Source: a virus. From it: 41,326 nucleotides of DNA. A program made the translations under genes and the position numbers. Location: IMG/VR virus record IMGVR_UViG_3300027985_000861, positions 1 to 41,326 of that record, one strand, 5' to 3'. Shown here one piece after another: positions 30,382 to 38,096 of this stretch; positions within the stretch are counted from its first letter, which is position 1, and each line of letters starts with the position of its first letter. Under the pieces are notes generated by a model. That model worked only from the letters and a program-made list of their open reading frames with translations, did not search any database and was not told the origin of the DNA.

Positions 30382-31086
30382 TTATTCTGCTATTAATTCC
30401 ATTGAAAACCAAATCATATAAGCACCAGAACAACTATTTGAAATAGATGAAGCTGTTCCAGTTCCAGAAGTTGTATCGTAACTGTATTGTTCAAAATAGG
30501 CATCTGTTCCTGTTGATGTGCTTTCTGTATGATTTTGTGTCCATCCTGAATAACTGCTTGTCAAAGCTAAATTATCGCCCTGTATGAAAAAAGCAACAAC
30601 CAGAGAACCATTATAATTTTTTGAAGGAGTTATTGCTAATGTAGTTGTTGATGTTGGTCCATTGTGCGAATAAGTTTGATAAGGTGTAGAACTATTTACA
30701 TTATTAAATTGATAAACTGTATTGTAATAAAAAGAACCACTTCCTGTATTATATGTTGTTGCCTCTGAACCGTCAGTTATTCGATATGCAATTTCGTAAC
30801 TATTAGAACCGTCATTGTATTCGGCAATTTCTGTAAAACCTGTTGGCGGAGAAACAGAAGTTGAACCATAAACGTAGGAAACGAAAATTAATAGATTTCC
30901 TGACGTTAATGCCGGATAAGTTACTGTTCCTTCATTTGACGCAACAGCACCGGAAGTTAAACCACCATTATTCAAATATGAAGGTGAAACTGTTGCTGAT
31001 TGCGAAGATAAAGAAAACATCATGTGCTGTTGTGCAAAAACTGCACAACTTGAAAACAAAAATATTGCTAAAAGTATTTTTCTCAT
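30382..31086 (-). CDS. Surface or tail-tip protein with signal peptide
   Basis: 234 residues. Residues 1-19 are a signal peptide (MRKILLAIFLFSSCAVFA-Q). The mature part is Ser/Thr/Tyr/Gly-rich and beta-strand-rich, with LTSGNLLIFVSYV, PPTGFTEIAEYND and NGSLVVAFFIQGDN, a pattern seen in receptor-binding tips and fibre-end domains. It follows the long fibre by one base. A fibre tip or exported adhesin is likely; exact role unknown. Confidence 0.65.
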   Translation of the reverse strand: MRKILLAIFLFSSCAVFAQQHMMFSLSSQSATVSPSYLNNGGLTSGAVASNEGTVTYPALTSGNLLIFVSYVYGSTSVSPPTGFTEIAEYNDGSNSYEIAYRITDGSEATTYNTGSGSFYYNTVYQFNNVNSSTPYQTYSHNGPTSTTTLAITPSKNYNGSLVVAFFIQGDNLALTSSYSGWTQNHTESTSTGTDAYFEQYSYDTTSGTGTASSISNSCSGAYMIWFSMELIAE

Positions 31087-31087
31087 A

Positions 31088-33517
31088 TTATTGCTGTTGT
31101 CCGTAAACTAAGTATACATAAGTATTTGTGCCATCATTAGCACAAGTATAAGTAATTGAAGTTGTTTTATTTGTAGTTAAAGTAGCCGTACTACCTATAA
31201 CCCTTTCAGTCAATCCAGTACTGCCGGCATCAGAATATGTATTAATTGTTAAAGAACTAGGAACAGTACCAACATTTAAGAATATTGTTCCCTGCGCTCC
31301 ATCTGATAAATATAAAATAGATAGTGTTGTTGCTGATGAAGTACTAACACTGTATGCACCTATGTTCGCAGATGATGCATTATGTGTTATGCTGGTTGTT
31401 GCTGAACCACTTGTTACATTCTGAATTATGCTATTTCCTCCTGACATATTTAAGCTACCATTTACTATTGTAATCCCACCTAAATATGAATTACCATCAT
31501 TCTGAAATGAATACGAACCGTAATCAGTAGTATTTAATCTGAGTTCAAAATCATCCCACACAAGACTTGAACTATAATTAAAATCAGTTCCTCCTGAATT
31601 CATGTAAGGTATTTGTGTTGTTGTTCCAAAAGTAACACCAGAAGTATTTAAAACACCGCGTGTAATTTCACCATCAGATTGATAATACAAAATACTATCT
31701 GAACTTGCAACATCCAAATTTTTTAAATATAATTGTCCGGCTGCCCTGAAATCAAACCTTAAGGCCGGGTCTGTATTGTAAAATTTTGCTATACTATTTG
31801 TCGTTCCACCTCCGCCGCCTTGTAATTTCAATGCCTCTCCGTATAAACCATCGGTGTTATAAACTTCGAGCGTATAATCATCTAAAGCTGTTGACATTTT
31901 TACAAGTGAGTTCTGAATGCTTGCTGCTCCGATTCCTATATTGCCGGCATAAGTAGCTCCGTATGTGTCAGCAGCAAATATTTTAGCCACATTCGTAGCA
32001 GCTCCTGTACCATCGAATCCTGCCAAATAAGATGCTGTTCCAGTATGTCCAGAAGTTGACCAAGCTAAATTAGATAAAGCTGCATGGTCTGTACTTGCTG
32101 AACTTGTTGTTTGAAACTGAATTATAAGCGGATTTTGAATTTGAATAATATTAGTTGTTCCTTGCTGAACTATAATTTTTGCAACTAAAAGCGAACCAGC
32201 ATAATAAGGATTCAATTCTGGCGGCAATGTTGAAGGAGGCGCAGCGGCTTGTGCATCTGATAAAGCCGTGTACTGATTTTGTCCTTCTATTAAAACCCAA
32301 AATGAAGGGGAATCATATACGTAATACAGCCATTTGTTCGCATACTTGTTGTTGTCAATTGTAGCCAATCCAGTAGTCGTATTGTTATATTGTGTATTTG
32401 AAACCGTTGTTTGACCTGTTGTTCGTGTCCAAGTTCCTGACGTTACATACATTCGTGTAAAAGTATCACCTGTAGATGTGTTAATTGATGAAATAGGGTC
32501 ATAATCATTTCCTCTTAAAATTGCACCTGCTGAAACTGTTAATTGTCTTGTTCCAGTAGACGCAGTTGTAAGTCCGGCCAAATATCTCATTGGCTGATAA
32601 TTAAATTGGCTTAATGTATTTTTATAAATTCCATTCGTAGCAGCATCTATGAAAGGATTTCTAAGTATTCTAATAGTATTGTTTACAATAGTTGCAAATG
32701 GTATTTCATCCCAATTTGAATATAAATATCCAGGACTTGAAACAATTTGCTTATATACAGGATTGCCTGAATTGTAATCAACCAGCAATACAATATTCGA
32801 ATTTTCGGCTATTGTCATTGTTGTATCGTTTACTTTTACGGCTTTAAAGTCAGCATCAATCGCATTTGAAATTTTTATAAATGCCTCACAACTATCAATA
32901 TATATAGTTCCATCTCCATTGTCAGTAATAGATGCACCTAATGAAATATATGGAGTACTTGAATGTGCTATATGTTCTCTTAAATCCCCAAGATGTTCAA
33001 CTTGGCCGTCATTGTTTATATAAAAATTGTCATCATCAACTAAAACAGAATCAATTACAAGACCTTCTGACAATAATTTCAAATATCCATCATTATCATT
33101 ATTGTAAATTAATGAATCGAATAAAACAGTACTTGTGTTTGTCCATTTGCCATCAATTCTTTGTAAAATCTGACCATCAACTGAGCCAGATAATTGAATT
33201 GTATCATTATCGAGTATAATGATATTTGTTTCGAGTGTATCAATATTTCGGCCATCAAAAAAGAAAATTCCATCCGACCATGTTAAACCTAAATCAGAAC
33301 TTAGTCTAAAATATGTGTCACCGGCTTGTCTGTCATCGTGCCACGATGCATTATCAGATGAAAATGAAGCTGTTAAATGTAAGTCATATAACTGTGAAAA
33401 CATTGAATTCAATGAAGTTCGTACACTTAAACCGCTTTGTCCGTTTGTAATTTCTGAATATTGCCCGAATGATAAAAATGAGCAAATTATAAAAATTAAA
33501 GTTAATAATCTTTTCAT
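31088..33517 (-). CDS. Tail fibre / tailspike-like protein with signal peptide
   Basis: 809 residues. The first 18 are a signal peptide (MKRLLTLIFIICSFLSFG-Q). The rest is beta-rich with Ser/Thr/Asn repeats and several fibre-like segments (DGQILQRIDGKW, TDHAALSNLAWSTSGHTGTA, AADTYGATYAGNIGIGA, GGTDFNYSSSLVWDD). HAALxNLxWxxSGHTGT is a motif I know from tail fibres. First gene of the fibre-lysis operon. Export by Sec would be surprising for a virion fibre assembled in the cytoplasm. Confidence 0.75.
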   Translation of the reverse strand: MKRLLTLIFIICSFLSFGQYSEITNGQSGLSVRTSLNSMFSQLYDLHLTASFSSDNASWHDDRQAGDTYFRLSSDLGLTWSDGIFFFDGRNIDTLETNIIILDNDTIQLSGSVDGQILQRIDGKWTNTSTVLFDSLIYNNDNDGYLKLLSEGLVIDSVLVDDDNFYINNDGQVEHLGDLREHIAHSSTPYISLGASITDNGDGTIYIDSCEAFIKISNAIDADFKAVKVNDTTMTIAENSNIVLLVDYNSGNPVYKQIVSSPGYLYSNWDEIPFATIVNNTIRILRNPFIDAATNGIYKNTLSQFNYQPMRYLAGLTTASTGTRQLTVSAGAILRGNDYDPISSINTSTGDTFTRMYVTSGTWTRTTGQTTVSNTQYNNTTTGLATIDNNKYANKWLYYVYDSPSFWVLIEGQNQYTALSDAQAAAPPSTLPPELNPYYAGSLLVAKIIVQQGTTNIIQIQNPLIIQFQTTSSASTDHAALSNLAWSTSGHTGTASYLAGFDGTGAATNVAKIFAADTYGATYAGNIGIGAASIQNSLVKMSTALDDYTLEVYNTDGLYGEALKLQGGGGGTTNSIAKFYNTDPALRFDFRAAGQLYLKNLDVASSDSILYYQSDGEITRGVLNTSGVTFGTTTQIPYMNSGGTDFNYSSSLVWDDFELRLNTTDYGSYSFQNDGNSYLGGITIVNGSLNMSGGNSIIQNVTSGSATTSITHNASSANIGAYSVSTSSATTLSILYLSDGAQGTIFLNVGTVPSSLTINTYSDAGSTGLTERVIGSTATLTTNKTTSITYTCANDGTNTYVYLVYGQQQ

Positions 33518-33530
33518 GTTATCTTTTTTA

Positions 33531-33608
33531 CAAATTTACGAAATTTTGTTGTTATTTTAAAAGTATGATTTTTGTCATAAATTATTTAATTTTTGTTTAG
33601 TATTTTTA
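33531..33608. promoter_or_regulatory. Bidirectional promoter unit, copy 4
   Basis: Centre TGATTTTTGTCA at 33566-33577. Leftward TAAATTTG (33531-33538, - strand) is 27 nt away and serves the fibre-lysis operon. Rightward TGTC-N24-TATTTTTA (33601-33608) points into cassette array 2 and could serve it as a common promoter. Confidence 0.65.
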
Positions 33609-33618
33609 AATTTTAATT

Positions 33619-33727
33619 AACGGTAAATGTAAATTTTCGTAGCGTAAAATATGCGCTACCGTTGATTAAATGAGATAACGATTAAAATTAGTAATAACCA
33701 GCCATGCCGTATGACGCATTGTTAGCG
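33619..33727 (+). repeat. Left edge of array 2: hairpin and unpaired GTT core
   Basis: AACGG (33619) and CCGTT (33659-33663) enclose a TAGCG/CGCTA stem, a small AAC/GTT-bounded structure. A core GTTAGCG follows at 33721, with the same 12 bases GTTAGCGTTTCG as the cassette starting at 36414. I could not find the left arm for that core. Confidence 0.4.
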
Positions 33728-33765
33728 TTTCGTGCTTTATTATTAAACTATAAAAACTAAATTAT

Positions 33766-34068
33766 ATGTCAGAATTTAACGAAAACCAGTTCAAAAAAGA
33801 TACTCCCGTAGTTCCATTTTCAAATGGTTCGGAGTTTGAAAGCTGGCACCACAACAACTGCGACGCTTGTGTTAACTACGACGATGAAAGTGAAAATGAA
33901 GAAAAGGCAAAATGCAAACTTGCTTTTCATCTGGATTTTGGGATGATATCGGGTATTATTCCGCTTTGGGTAGCAAAGGAAATTGGCTGCAAATACAACC
34001 CGCTTTACCAAAGTTGCAAGCTGAGTTCAGAATGTACTAAACTGCGCAAAGGCGATGAGCCTTTTTAG
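33766..34068 (+). CDS. Cassette gene 2.1: cysteine-rich protein
   Basis: 100 residues with five Cys (CDACVNYDDE, KCKLAF, GCKYN, SCKLSSEC) that may bind metal or an iron-sulfur centre, an acidic middle and a hydrophobic stretch (ISGIIPLWVAKEIG). First gene of array 2. I know similar short Cys proteins from phages but no function. Confidence 0.65.
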   Translation: MSEFNENQFKKDTPVVPFSNGSEFESWHHNNCDACVNYDDESENEEKAKCKLAFHLDFGMISGIIPLWVAKEIGCKYNPLYQSCKLSSECTKLRKGDEPF

Positions 34069-34073
34069 CGTGG

Positions 34074-34609
34074 CGGTAACGGTTGGTGTTAGTTGTCGTT
34101 GCGTGAAATTTGCACTGACTTATCATTGAAAAACAAATAAAAAAGCGAAGGGAAGGGCTTTAAACCGACCCATAAATTAAATACTAATTTACATCATGGA
34201 AGAAAAACAAATTAAGTTTGAAACATGGGCAATTGTTGAGTTATTTGGACATAACCAACTTTCTGGAAAAGTGACAACTGAAACAATTGCCGGGCAGGAG
34301 TTTGTAAGAATTGACGTTCCAAAAACCACAAAAGTTCCTGCATTTACAAAGTATCATTTACCAAGTGCCGTTTATGGATTAACCCCGGTTGACGAAGATT
34401 ATGCAACCAGGATGGCTGACAGGATAAATGCACAGCCAATTAATGATTACAAACACAACGAGGTGATTTCTGAAATCATTAAAGAAAAGCTATCCCAAAT
34501 GAGTACCAACATGCTCGAATTTTAGGCGGGTGGGGCTTTTTTATTCTTTGCATCCGCAGAAAGTTCATTTGAAAAGCTGACAAGCAATGCAATTAACACT
34601 TTGTTACCG
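34074..34609 (+). repeat. attC-like site b1 with a whole gene in the loop
   Basis: AAC 34078-34080; arm 34086-34102 pairs with about 34584-34599 (two G:T and a bulged T); GTT 34603. The loop of nearly 480 nt contains the complete 34196 gene. Confidence 0.7.
34196..34525 (+). CDS. Cassette gene 2.2: conserved phage-type hypothetical
   Basis: 109 residues. IKFETWAIVELFGHNQLSGKV, RIDVPKTTKVPAFTKYH and PSAVYGLTPVDED form a pattern I associate with a small protein common in phages of many hosts, without known function. It sits entirely inside the loop of site b1. Confidence 0.65.
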   Translation: MEEKQIKFETWAIVELFGHNQLSGKVTTETIAGQEFVRIDVPKTTKVPAFTKYHLPSAVYGLTPVDEDYATRMADRINAQPINDYKHNEVISEIIKEKLSQMSTNMLEF

Positions 34610-34684
34610 TGCGTATTTCCCAATTTTGGAAGCGTAACGGTTTCAAAATGTTGGTTGCTTTGCTTAGATAATATGCACGGTAAC
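34603..34684 (+). repeat. Gene-less mini-cassette, copy 1
   Basis: 82 bp with ends GTTACCGTGCGTAT and ATATGCACGGTAAC, and an inner stem TTTTGGAA/TTTCAAAA. No ORF. Near-identical copies are at 37593 and 39121. Confidence 0.85.
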
Positions 34685-34759
34685 GATAACTTGTATGTGG
34701 CGTTTAAAACTGCCGATGATGCGAGAACTAAAATTAATTATTAAACTAAATAGTGAGCG

Positions 34760-35053
34760 ATGGGTAAAAAAATAAGTAGCTATAAAGATGCTGACGGCAA
34801 TATGGGATTCCATTTCCATTGCCCTGCATGTGGACATGCGCACGGTGTATTTACAAGTGGAAACGAGAAGCAAGTACCGATATGGAAATGGAATGGCGAT
34901 GAAGAAAAACCGACATTTTCACCTTCAATTAATTGTGTAAACAAGCAGCTTAATACTAAATGCCATTCTTTTGTTGAAAATGGTAATATAAGGTTTTTGA
35001 GCGATTGCACACACAATATGAAGGGAACAACAGTTGAATTACCTGACTTTTGA
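34760..35053 (+). CDS. Cassette gene 2.3: DUF6527-type protein
   Basis: 97 residues. HFHCPACGHAHGV, WKWNGDEEKPTFSPS and CHSFVENGNIRFLSDCTHNM are the successive blocks of the DUF6527 family, a small probable metal-binding protein common in phages and mobile elements. Function unknown. The ATG lies in the recurring context GAGCGATGG. The upstream AAC core (34682) has no paired GTT that I can find, so the cassette boundary is unclear. Confidence 0.75.
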   Translation: MGKKISSYKDADGNMGFHFHCPACGHAHGVFTSGNEKQVPIWKWNGDEEKPTFSPSINCVNKQLNTKCHSFVENGNIRFLSDCTHNMKGTTVELPDF

Positions 35054-35068
35054 GCGTTGGGTAATGTT

Positions 35069-35347
35069 TTATAACGGTGGGTGTTTGTGTAGTGCGTTAA
35101 ATCCGCACTGAATTTAAAACGAGTAATTAACTTTTAAAATACTAAGTAATGAACGAAATTGAAATGATAAACTTATTGGGGAAATTACAGGATATACGAG
35201 ATGATATTTATATACTCGGAAATGTTAAAACGGCAAAAACAAATTTGGAAAATATAATTAAAGAACTAAACTTAAAAATTGAAGAAATAAAAGTGAATGG
35301 TATTGATAACAGCCAAGACAAAGCATTACATAAACACTGTGTTAACG
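35069..35347 (+). repeat. attC-like site b3, enclosing a gene start
   Basis: AAC 35073-35075; arm GTGTTTGTGTAGTGC (35081-35095) pairs with GCATTACATAAACAC (35323-35337) with two G:T; GTT 35341. The loop encodes the first 58 residues of the 35149 gene. Confidence 0.78.
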
Positions 35348-35490
35348 GCAGTGCTTACTTCGTTGATACAGAAAAAGGTGCAATTTGCGTAATTGCTGAA
35401 AACATTTACGGCGTGTTTGAAAAATGCCATAAAGCAGGATACAAGAAAGTTGAAATGATAAAAGCGGCAAGTTTTGATATACTCGAATAG
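35149..35490 (+). CDS. Cassette gene 2.4: protein joined across an attC-like site
   Basis: 113 residues. Residues 1-60 are a coiled-coil-like helix pair encoded in the loop; LHKHCV marks the arm and core; residues 65-113 (GSAYFVDTEKGAICVIAENIYGVFEK in part) are a separate compact alpha/beta unit encoded in the next cassette. The cassette ends GTTAACGGCAGTGCT and AGCATTGCCGTTAAC flank only the C-terminal part. Function unknown. Confidence 0.6.
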   Translation: MNEIEMINLLGKLQDIRDDIYILGNVKTAKTNLENIIKELNLKIEEIKVNGIDNSQDKALHKHCVNGSAYFVDTEKGAICVIAENIYGVFEKCHKAGYKKVEMIKAASFDILE

Positions 35491-35496
35491 CATTGC

Positions 35497-35786
35497 CGTT
35501 AACGGTTGGTGTTTGTGCTGACCGCTTTATCAAATTACTACTGCATTAAATACGAGTTATAAAACTATAAATTACCGAGCGATGGGATTACAACTTAACA
35601 AAGAAGCATACAAAGTTCTGTTAATAGACAAGGACATTGAACTTTTGGAAAAATACTTTCCGGCTTCATCATTAGAAAAACAACACATTATTGATGTACT
35701 AAATTGGAGTGTAGAACAACTTTATCCGAGTATGTTGGAAAAAAGTTCGGACGAGAACAGCGGTTTGCATAAACACGTTGTTACCG
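35497..35786 (+). repeat. attC-like site b4, enclosing a gene start
   Basis: AAC 35501-35503; arm GTGTTTGTGCTGACCGCT (35509-35526) pairs with AGCGGTTTGCATAAACAC (35759-35776), two G:T and one T:T; GTT 35780. Confidence 0.75.
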
Positions 35787-35935
35787 CTATGTTGCCTTTT
35801 CTTGAAGAAATGAGCAAGCACGAGAATGAACAACTTGGTAAACTATTGACACCTTATAGCCGAGAAAAACACGCAAATAATAAATACTGCATTGCAATTG
35901 TAAAAGAGCTTATTGAAAGCAGATTTGGCAATTAG
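35582..35935 (+). CDS. Cassette gene 2.5: helical protein joined across an attC-like site
   Basis: 117 residues, nearly all helical. Residues 1-63 come from the hairpin loop and end GLHKHV; residues 65-117 (AMLPFLEEMSKHENEQLGKLL) from the cassette with ends GTTACCGCTA and TTAGCGGTAAC. Third case of the LHKHxV join. No known family. Confidence 0.6.
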   Translation: MGLQLNKEAYKVLLIDKDIELLEKYFPASSLEKQHIIDVLNWSVEQLYPSMLEKSSDENSGLHKHVVTAMLPFLEEMSKHENEQLGKLLTPYSREKHANNKYCIAIVKELIESRFGN

Positions 35936-36063
35936 CGGTAACGTTGGGGTATGAAATGTAGCGGTTTACTGGCTGATACCATATCACACGATAAGAAACT
36001 AAAAGCGAAGCAGAAAGATTGCACAACCACTGCACCCGCTATATTTTATACCCGTTGTTATGC
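35936..36063 (+). repeat. attC-like site b5
   Basis: AAC 35940-35942; arm 35947-35964 pairs with 36036-36053 (18 bp, two G:T); GTT 36057 giving GTTATGC. Loop 71 nt without a gene. Confidence 0.8.
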
Positions 36064-36098
36064 ACAGTAAATTATTAATAATTAAACACATAAATAAA

Positions 36099-36401
36099 AT
36101 GATTGGATTTACTTTACCTTGGATTTATGCACACTTAATCGGTGATTATTTAATTCAAAACGATTGGATGGCATTGAACAAAAAGAAAAATAGTTGGATT
36201 TGCTTGGTACATGTTTTAACGTATATGATTCCTTTCTTATTCACAAGTATAAACCCACTTGGCTTGTTTTTAATAGCAGCACAGCATTACATACCGGTGG
36301 GGCTATGTGCTTGTGGCGGATTTCGGGCAGATTTTCTGTCGGAACGACAAAGAAAATCAAGCGAGAGCCGACACTCACAAAAAGCACATACACCGCCATA
36401 G
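36099..36401 (+). CDS. Cassette gene 2.6: truncated DUF3307-like membrane protein
   Basis: 100 residues. WIYAHLIGDYLIQNDWMALNKKK and CLVHVLTYMIPFLF fit the start of DUF3307 membrane proteins (HLxGDFLxQxDWMAxNK). The expected continuation after AAQHYI is replaced by sequence read from site b6 (PVGLCACGGF onward), so the protein is cut by the cassette end. The hydrophobic N-terminal half could still insert in the membrane. Confidence 0.6.
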   Translation: MIGFTLPWIYAHLIGDYLIQNDWMALNKKKNSWICLVHVLTYMIPFLFTSINPLGLFLIAAQHYIPVGLCACGGFRADFLSERQRKSSESRHSQKAHTPP

Positions 36402-36420
36402 CATATAGCTGGTGTTAGCG
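36289..36420 (+). repeat. attC-like site b6, core altered to ACC
   Basis: The left core reads ACC (36293-36295) instead of AAC. Arm 36302-36319 pairs with 36393-36409, one bulged T and two G:T; GTT 36414. The first G:T is still 12 nt from the core. Confidence 0.7.
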
Positions 36421-36458
36421 TTTCGGTTTTTTATTTAATCATTCAAAATATTCAAATT

Positions 36459-36872
36459 ATGCCAATAGATTATAAAAAATATCCTAAAAATTGGAAGTCA
36501 GAAATAAGACCTGCAATTCTTAAACGTGCAAATAATTGCTGTGAATTTTGCGGTGTCAAAAATCACTACTTCGGGTTTCGTGGTAATGATGGCAATTTTT
36601 ATAATGATAATTTTATTCATCAACAATTAGAACTTCACGGAATAGATATGTTTGATGAATATATATCCGATGATGCAAAACACTTTCAAATAGTACTTAC
36701 AGTTGCACATTTAGACCACGATACATCAAATAATGATTTTTCAAATTTGAAAGCATTATGTCAAAAATGCCACTTAAATTATGACAAAGAACATCACGCT
36801 AAAAACAGGCGTAAAACTATAAATTCAAAAAAACAACTCGTTGAGCTTCCGTTTCCTGAAACTGAACGCTAA
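36459..36872 (+). CDS. Cassette gene 2.7: HNH endonuclease
   Basis: 137 residues. Zinc pairs CCEFCG (about residues 24-28) and LCQKCH (about 108-113) frame the HNH core HLDHDTSNNDFSNLKAL with catalytic His/Asp, and HHAKNRR follows. A stand-alone HNH nuclease as cassette cargo. The cassette ends are GTTAGCGTT and AACGCTAAC; the TAA stop lies in the AAC core. Confidence 0.85.
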   Translation: MPIDYKKYPKNWKSEIRPAILKRANNCCEFCGVKNHYFGFRGNDGNFYNDNFIHQQLELHGIDMFDEYISDDAKHFQIVLTVAHLDHDTSNNDFSNLKALCQKCHLNYDKEHHAKNRRKTINSKKQLVELPFPETER

Positions 36873-37175
36873 CGGTTGGTGTTTGTGGAGGCTGTTGCCT
36901 CAAATTGTGATAAAGTTGAAACGAGTAAATAACAATTAAATCCGAAGCGATGGAGAATGTTAAAAAATTCCTGAACGAAATTAATGATGGTTATGAATTT
37001 TTTTATGTTGAAAAAGACGGGAAATACTTTATTATAAAATTCGATTCTTTTATGGTTACAGACCAGAAATATGCACAAAAAATTTGCAACGAACTTAATG
37101 GAATGTTGAAAAAAGCGCGGGCAGGCAAGCCCAAAACTACGAGATAAAACAGCTTACATAAACACATTGTTATAA
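36867..37175 (+). repeat. attC-like site b7 with a whole gene in the loop
   Basis: AAC 36871-36873; arm GTGTTTGTGGAGGCTGTT (36879-36896) pairs with AACAGCTTACATAAACAC (37148-37165), two G:T and one G:T-adjacent G/T mismatch; GTT 37169. The right arm equals that of site a2. Confidence 0.75.
36950..37147 (+). CDS. Cassette gene 2.8: small protein within a hairpin loop
   Basis: 65 residues, MENVKKFLNEINDGYEFFYVEKDGKYFIIKF in part, small alpha/beta with basic end (KKARAGKPKTTR). It starts in the recurrent AGCGATGG context and stops one base before the right arm of site b7. Unknown function. Confidence 0.55.
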   Translation: MENVKKFLNEINDGYEFFYVEKDGKYFIIKFDSFMVTDQKYAQKICNELNGMLKKARAGKPKTTR

Positions 37176-37235
37176 ACTGGCCGTTATTCTTCGGTTTCAG
37201 TTTACGCAATCCCTGTTTTACGGCTTGTTTATAAC
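37169..37235 (+). repeat. Gene-less mini-cassette, different family
   Basis: 67 bp with ends GTTATAAACTGGCCGT and ACGGCTTGTTTATAAC, no ORF. It is unrelated in sequence to the three GTTACCG mini-cassettes. Confidence 0.75.
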
Positions 37236-37599
37236 GGTTTGCGCAAGTTGGCGTTGCTGCCAGAAAGTTTATTTGAAATACTAATGTAATAATTATTTTT
37301 TAGGGAGGGAATAAACATGAATTTTTATAGTAAACCATACATATCAATTGGAGGATACAAATGTAGAATGTGGTATCACTTCTCAATTAACTTGATGTTT
37401 AAAAAGAAATATTATCCAGATGGATATTTAGGATATAAGCCTGATTATTATGACGGGTGGTTTCATAGATTTTGCATATATCCAATTAGGATAGATTGGC
37501 ACAAGAGACCTGAATTGTGTGATGGCAAATAATTATGGGCTATTATGCAGTAACGTAACTTTGAAAAACTAATGCAATGCAATTTGCGCTTTGTTACCG
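37229..37599 (+). repeat. attC-like site b8 with a whole gene in the loop
   Basis: AAC 37233-37235; arm GCGCAAGTTGGCGTTGC (37241-37257) pairs with GCAATGCAATTTGCGC (37574-37589), one bulged G and two G:T; GTT 37593. Confidence 0.75.
37317..37532 (+). CDS. Cassette gene 2.9: small aromatic-rich protein
   Basis: 71 residues, very rich in Tyr, Trp and Phe (MWYHFSINLMFKKKYYPDGYLGY, in part). It is preceded by GTAATAATTATTTTTTAGGG, a leader also found at 25526 ahead of the 25643 gene. It lies inside the loop of site b8. No family recognised. Confidence 0.55.
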   Translation: MNFYSKPYISIGGYKCRMWYHFSINLMFKKKYYPDGYLGYKPDYYDGWFHRFCIYPIRIDWHKRPELCDGK

Positions 37600-37673
37600 T
37601 GCGTATTTTCCAATTTTGGAAGCGGTACGGTTTCAAAATGCTAATTGCCTGCTTAAAGAATATGCACGGTAAC
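37593..37673 (+). repeat. Gene-less mini-cassette, copy 2
   Basis: 81 bp, ends GTTACCGTGCGTAT and ATATGCACGGTAAC, inner stem around GGAAGCGGTACGG. Differs from copy 1 at a handful of positions. Confidence 0.85.
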
Positions 37674-37963
37674 GGTGGTGGCATGTACAGTAAATTTAAA
37701 GACTATGAAAGACAAAGTAAAAATTTTTGGGCAAGCAATGATAAATGAGTTGCAAGCTAACGAAGGAAAAGGCAAGTGGGATAATTTGCACCCACTTTAT
37801 TTATGTGCTGAATTGCATTACCATGCTTCTAAATTATACAAAGCATGTGATGAAAACGATAAGCAAAAAATTTTGGAGTATTCCGCAGACTGTGGCAATA
37901 TAGCTATGATGATTGCAGACGTAACGACCTCTTTAAATTTATTGAATATGCCACGTGTTAGCA
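37667..37963 (+). repeat. attC-like site b9, enclosing a gene start
   Basis: AAC 37671-37673; a 24-nt arm (37678-37701) pairs with 37931-37954, two G:T and one A:A; GTT 37957. The longest arm of the set. Confidence 0.8.
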
Positions 37964-38091
37964 ATAACGAAGGGTTGGAACCGAGCGAAGGAGTGGAGTT
38001 TACTTGCAAAAACTGCGGTGGACACACAAAAATCTTTCGTAAATCAACTGGTAAATATAGCTGCGGTGATTGTGCCTTTATTTGCAAGTAA
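37705..38091 (+). CDS. Cassette gene 2.10: MazG-like helical domain joined to a zinc ribbon
   Basis: 128 residues. Residues 1-80 (WDNLHPLYLCAELHYHASKLYKA then EYSADCGNIAMMIADV) resemble all-alpha phage proteins related to nucleotide pyrophosphohydrolases, with paired acidic/His positions; this assignment is tentative. Residues 86-128, from the next cassette, are a ribbon with CKNCGGHTK and CGDCAFIC. The join lies at the GTT core (NMPRVSNN). Confidence 0.6.
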   Translation: MKDKVKIFGQAMINELQANEGKGKWDNLHPLYLCAELHYHASKLYKACDENDKQKILEYSADCGNIAMMIADVTTSLNLLNMPRVSNNEGLEPSEGVEFTCKNCGGHTKIFRKSTGKYSCGDCAFICK

Positions 38092-38096
38092 ATTAT

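Noticed and set aside
27734-33517. Lysogeny module (integrase, CI-type repressor)
   Set aside because: No tyrosine or serine recombinase is seen anywhere in the window. The HTH and ribbon-helix-helix genes lie in cassettes and give no evidence of lysogeny.
36060-36098. Upstream ATG within the GTT core for the DUF3307-like gene
   Set aside because: The conserved N-terminus starts at 36099. The earlier ATG adds residues encoded by the core and leader.
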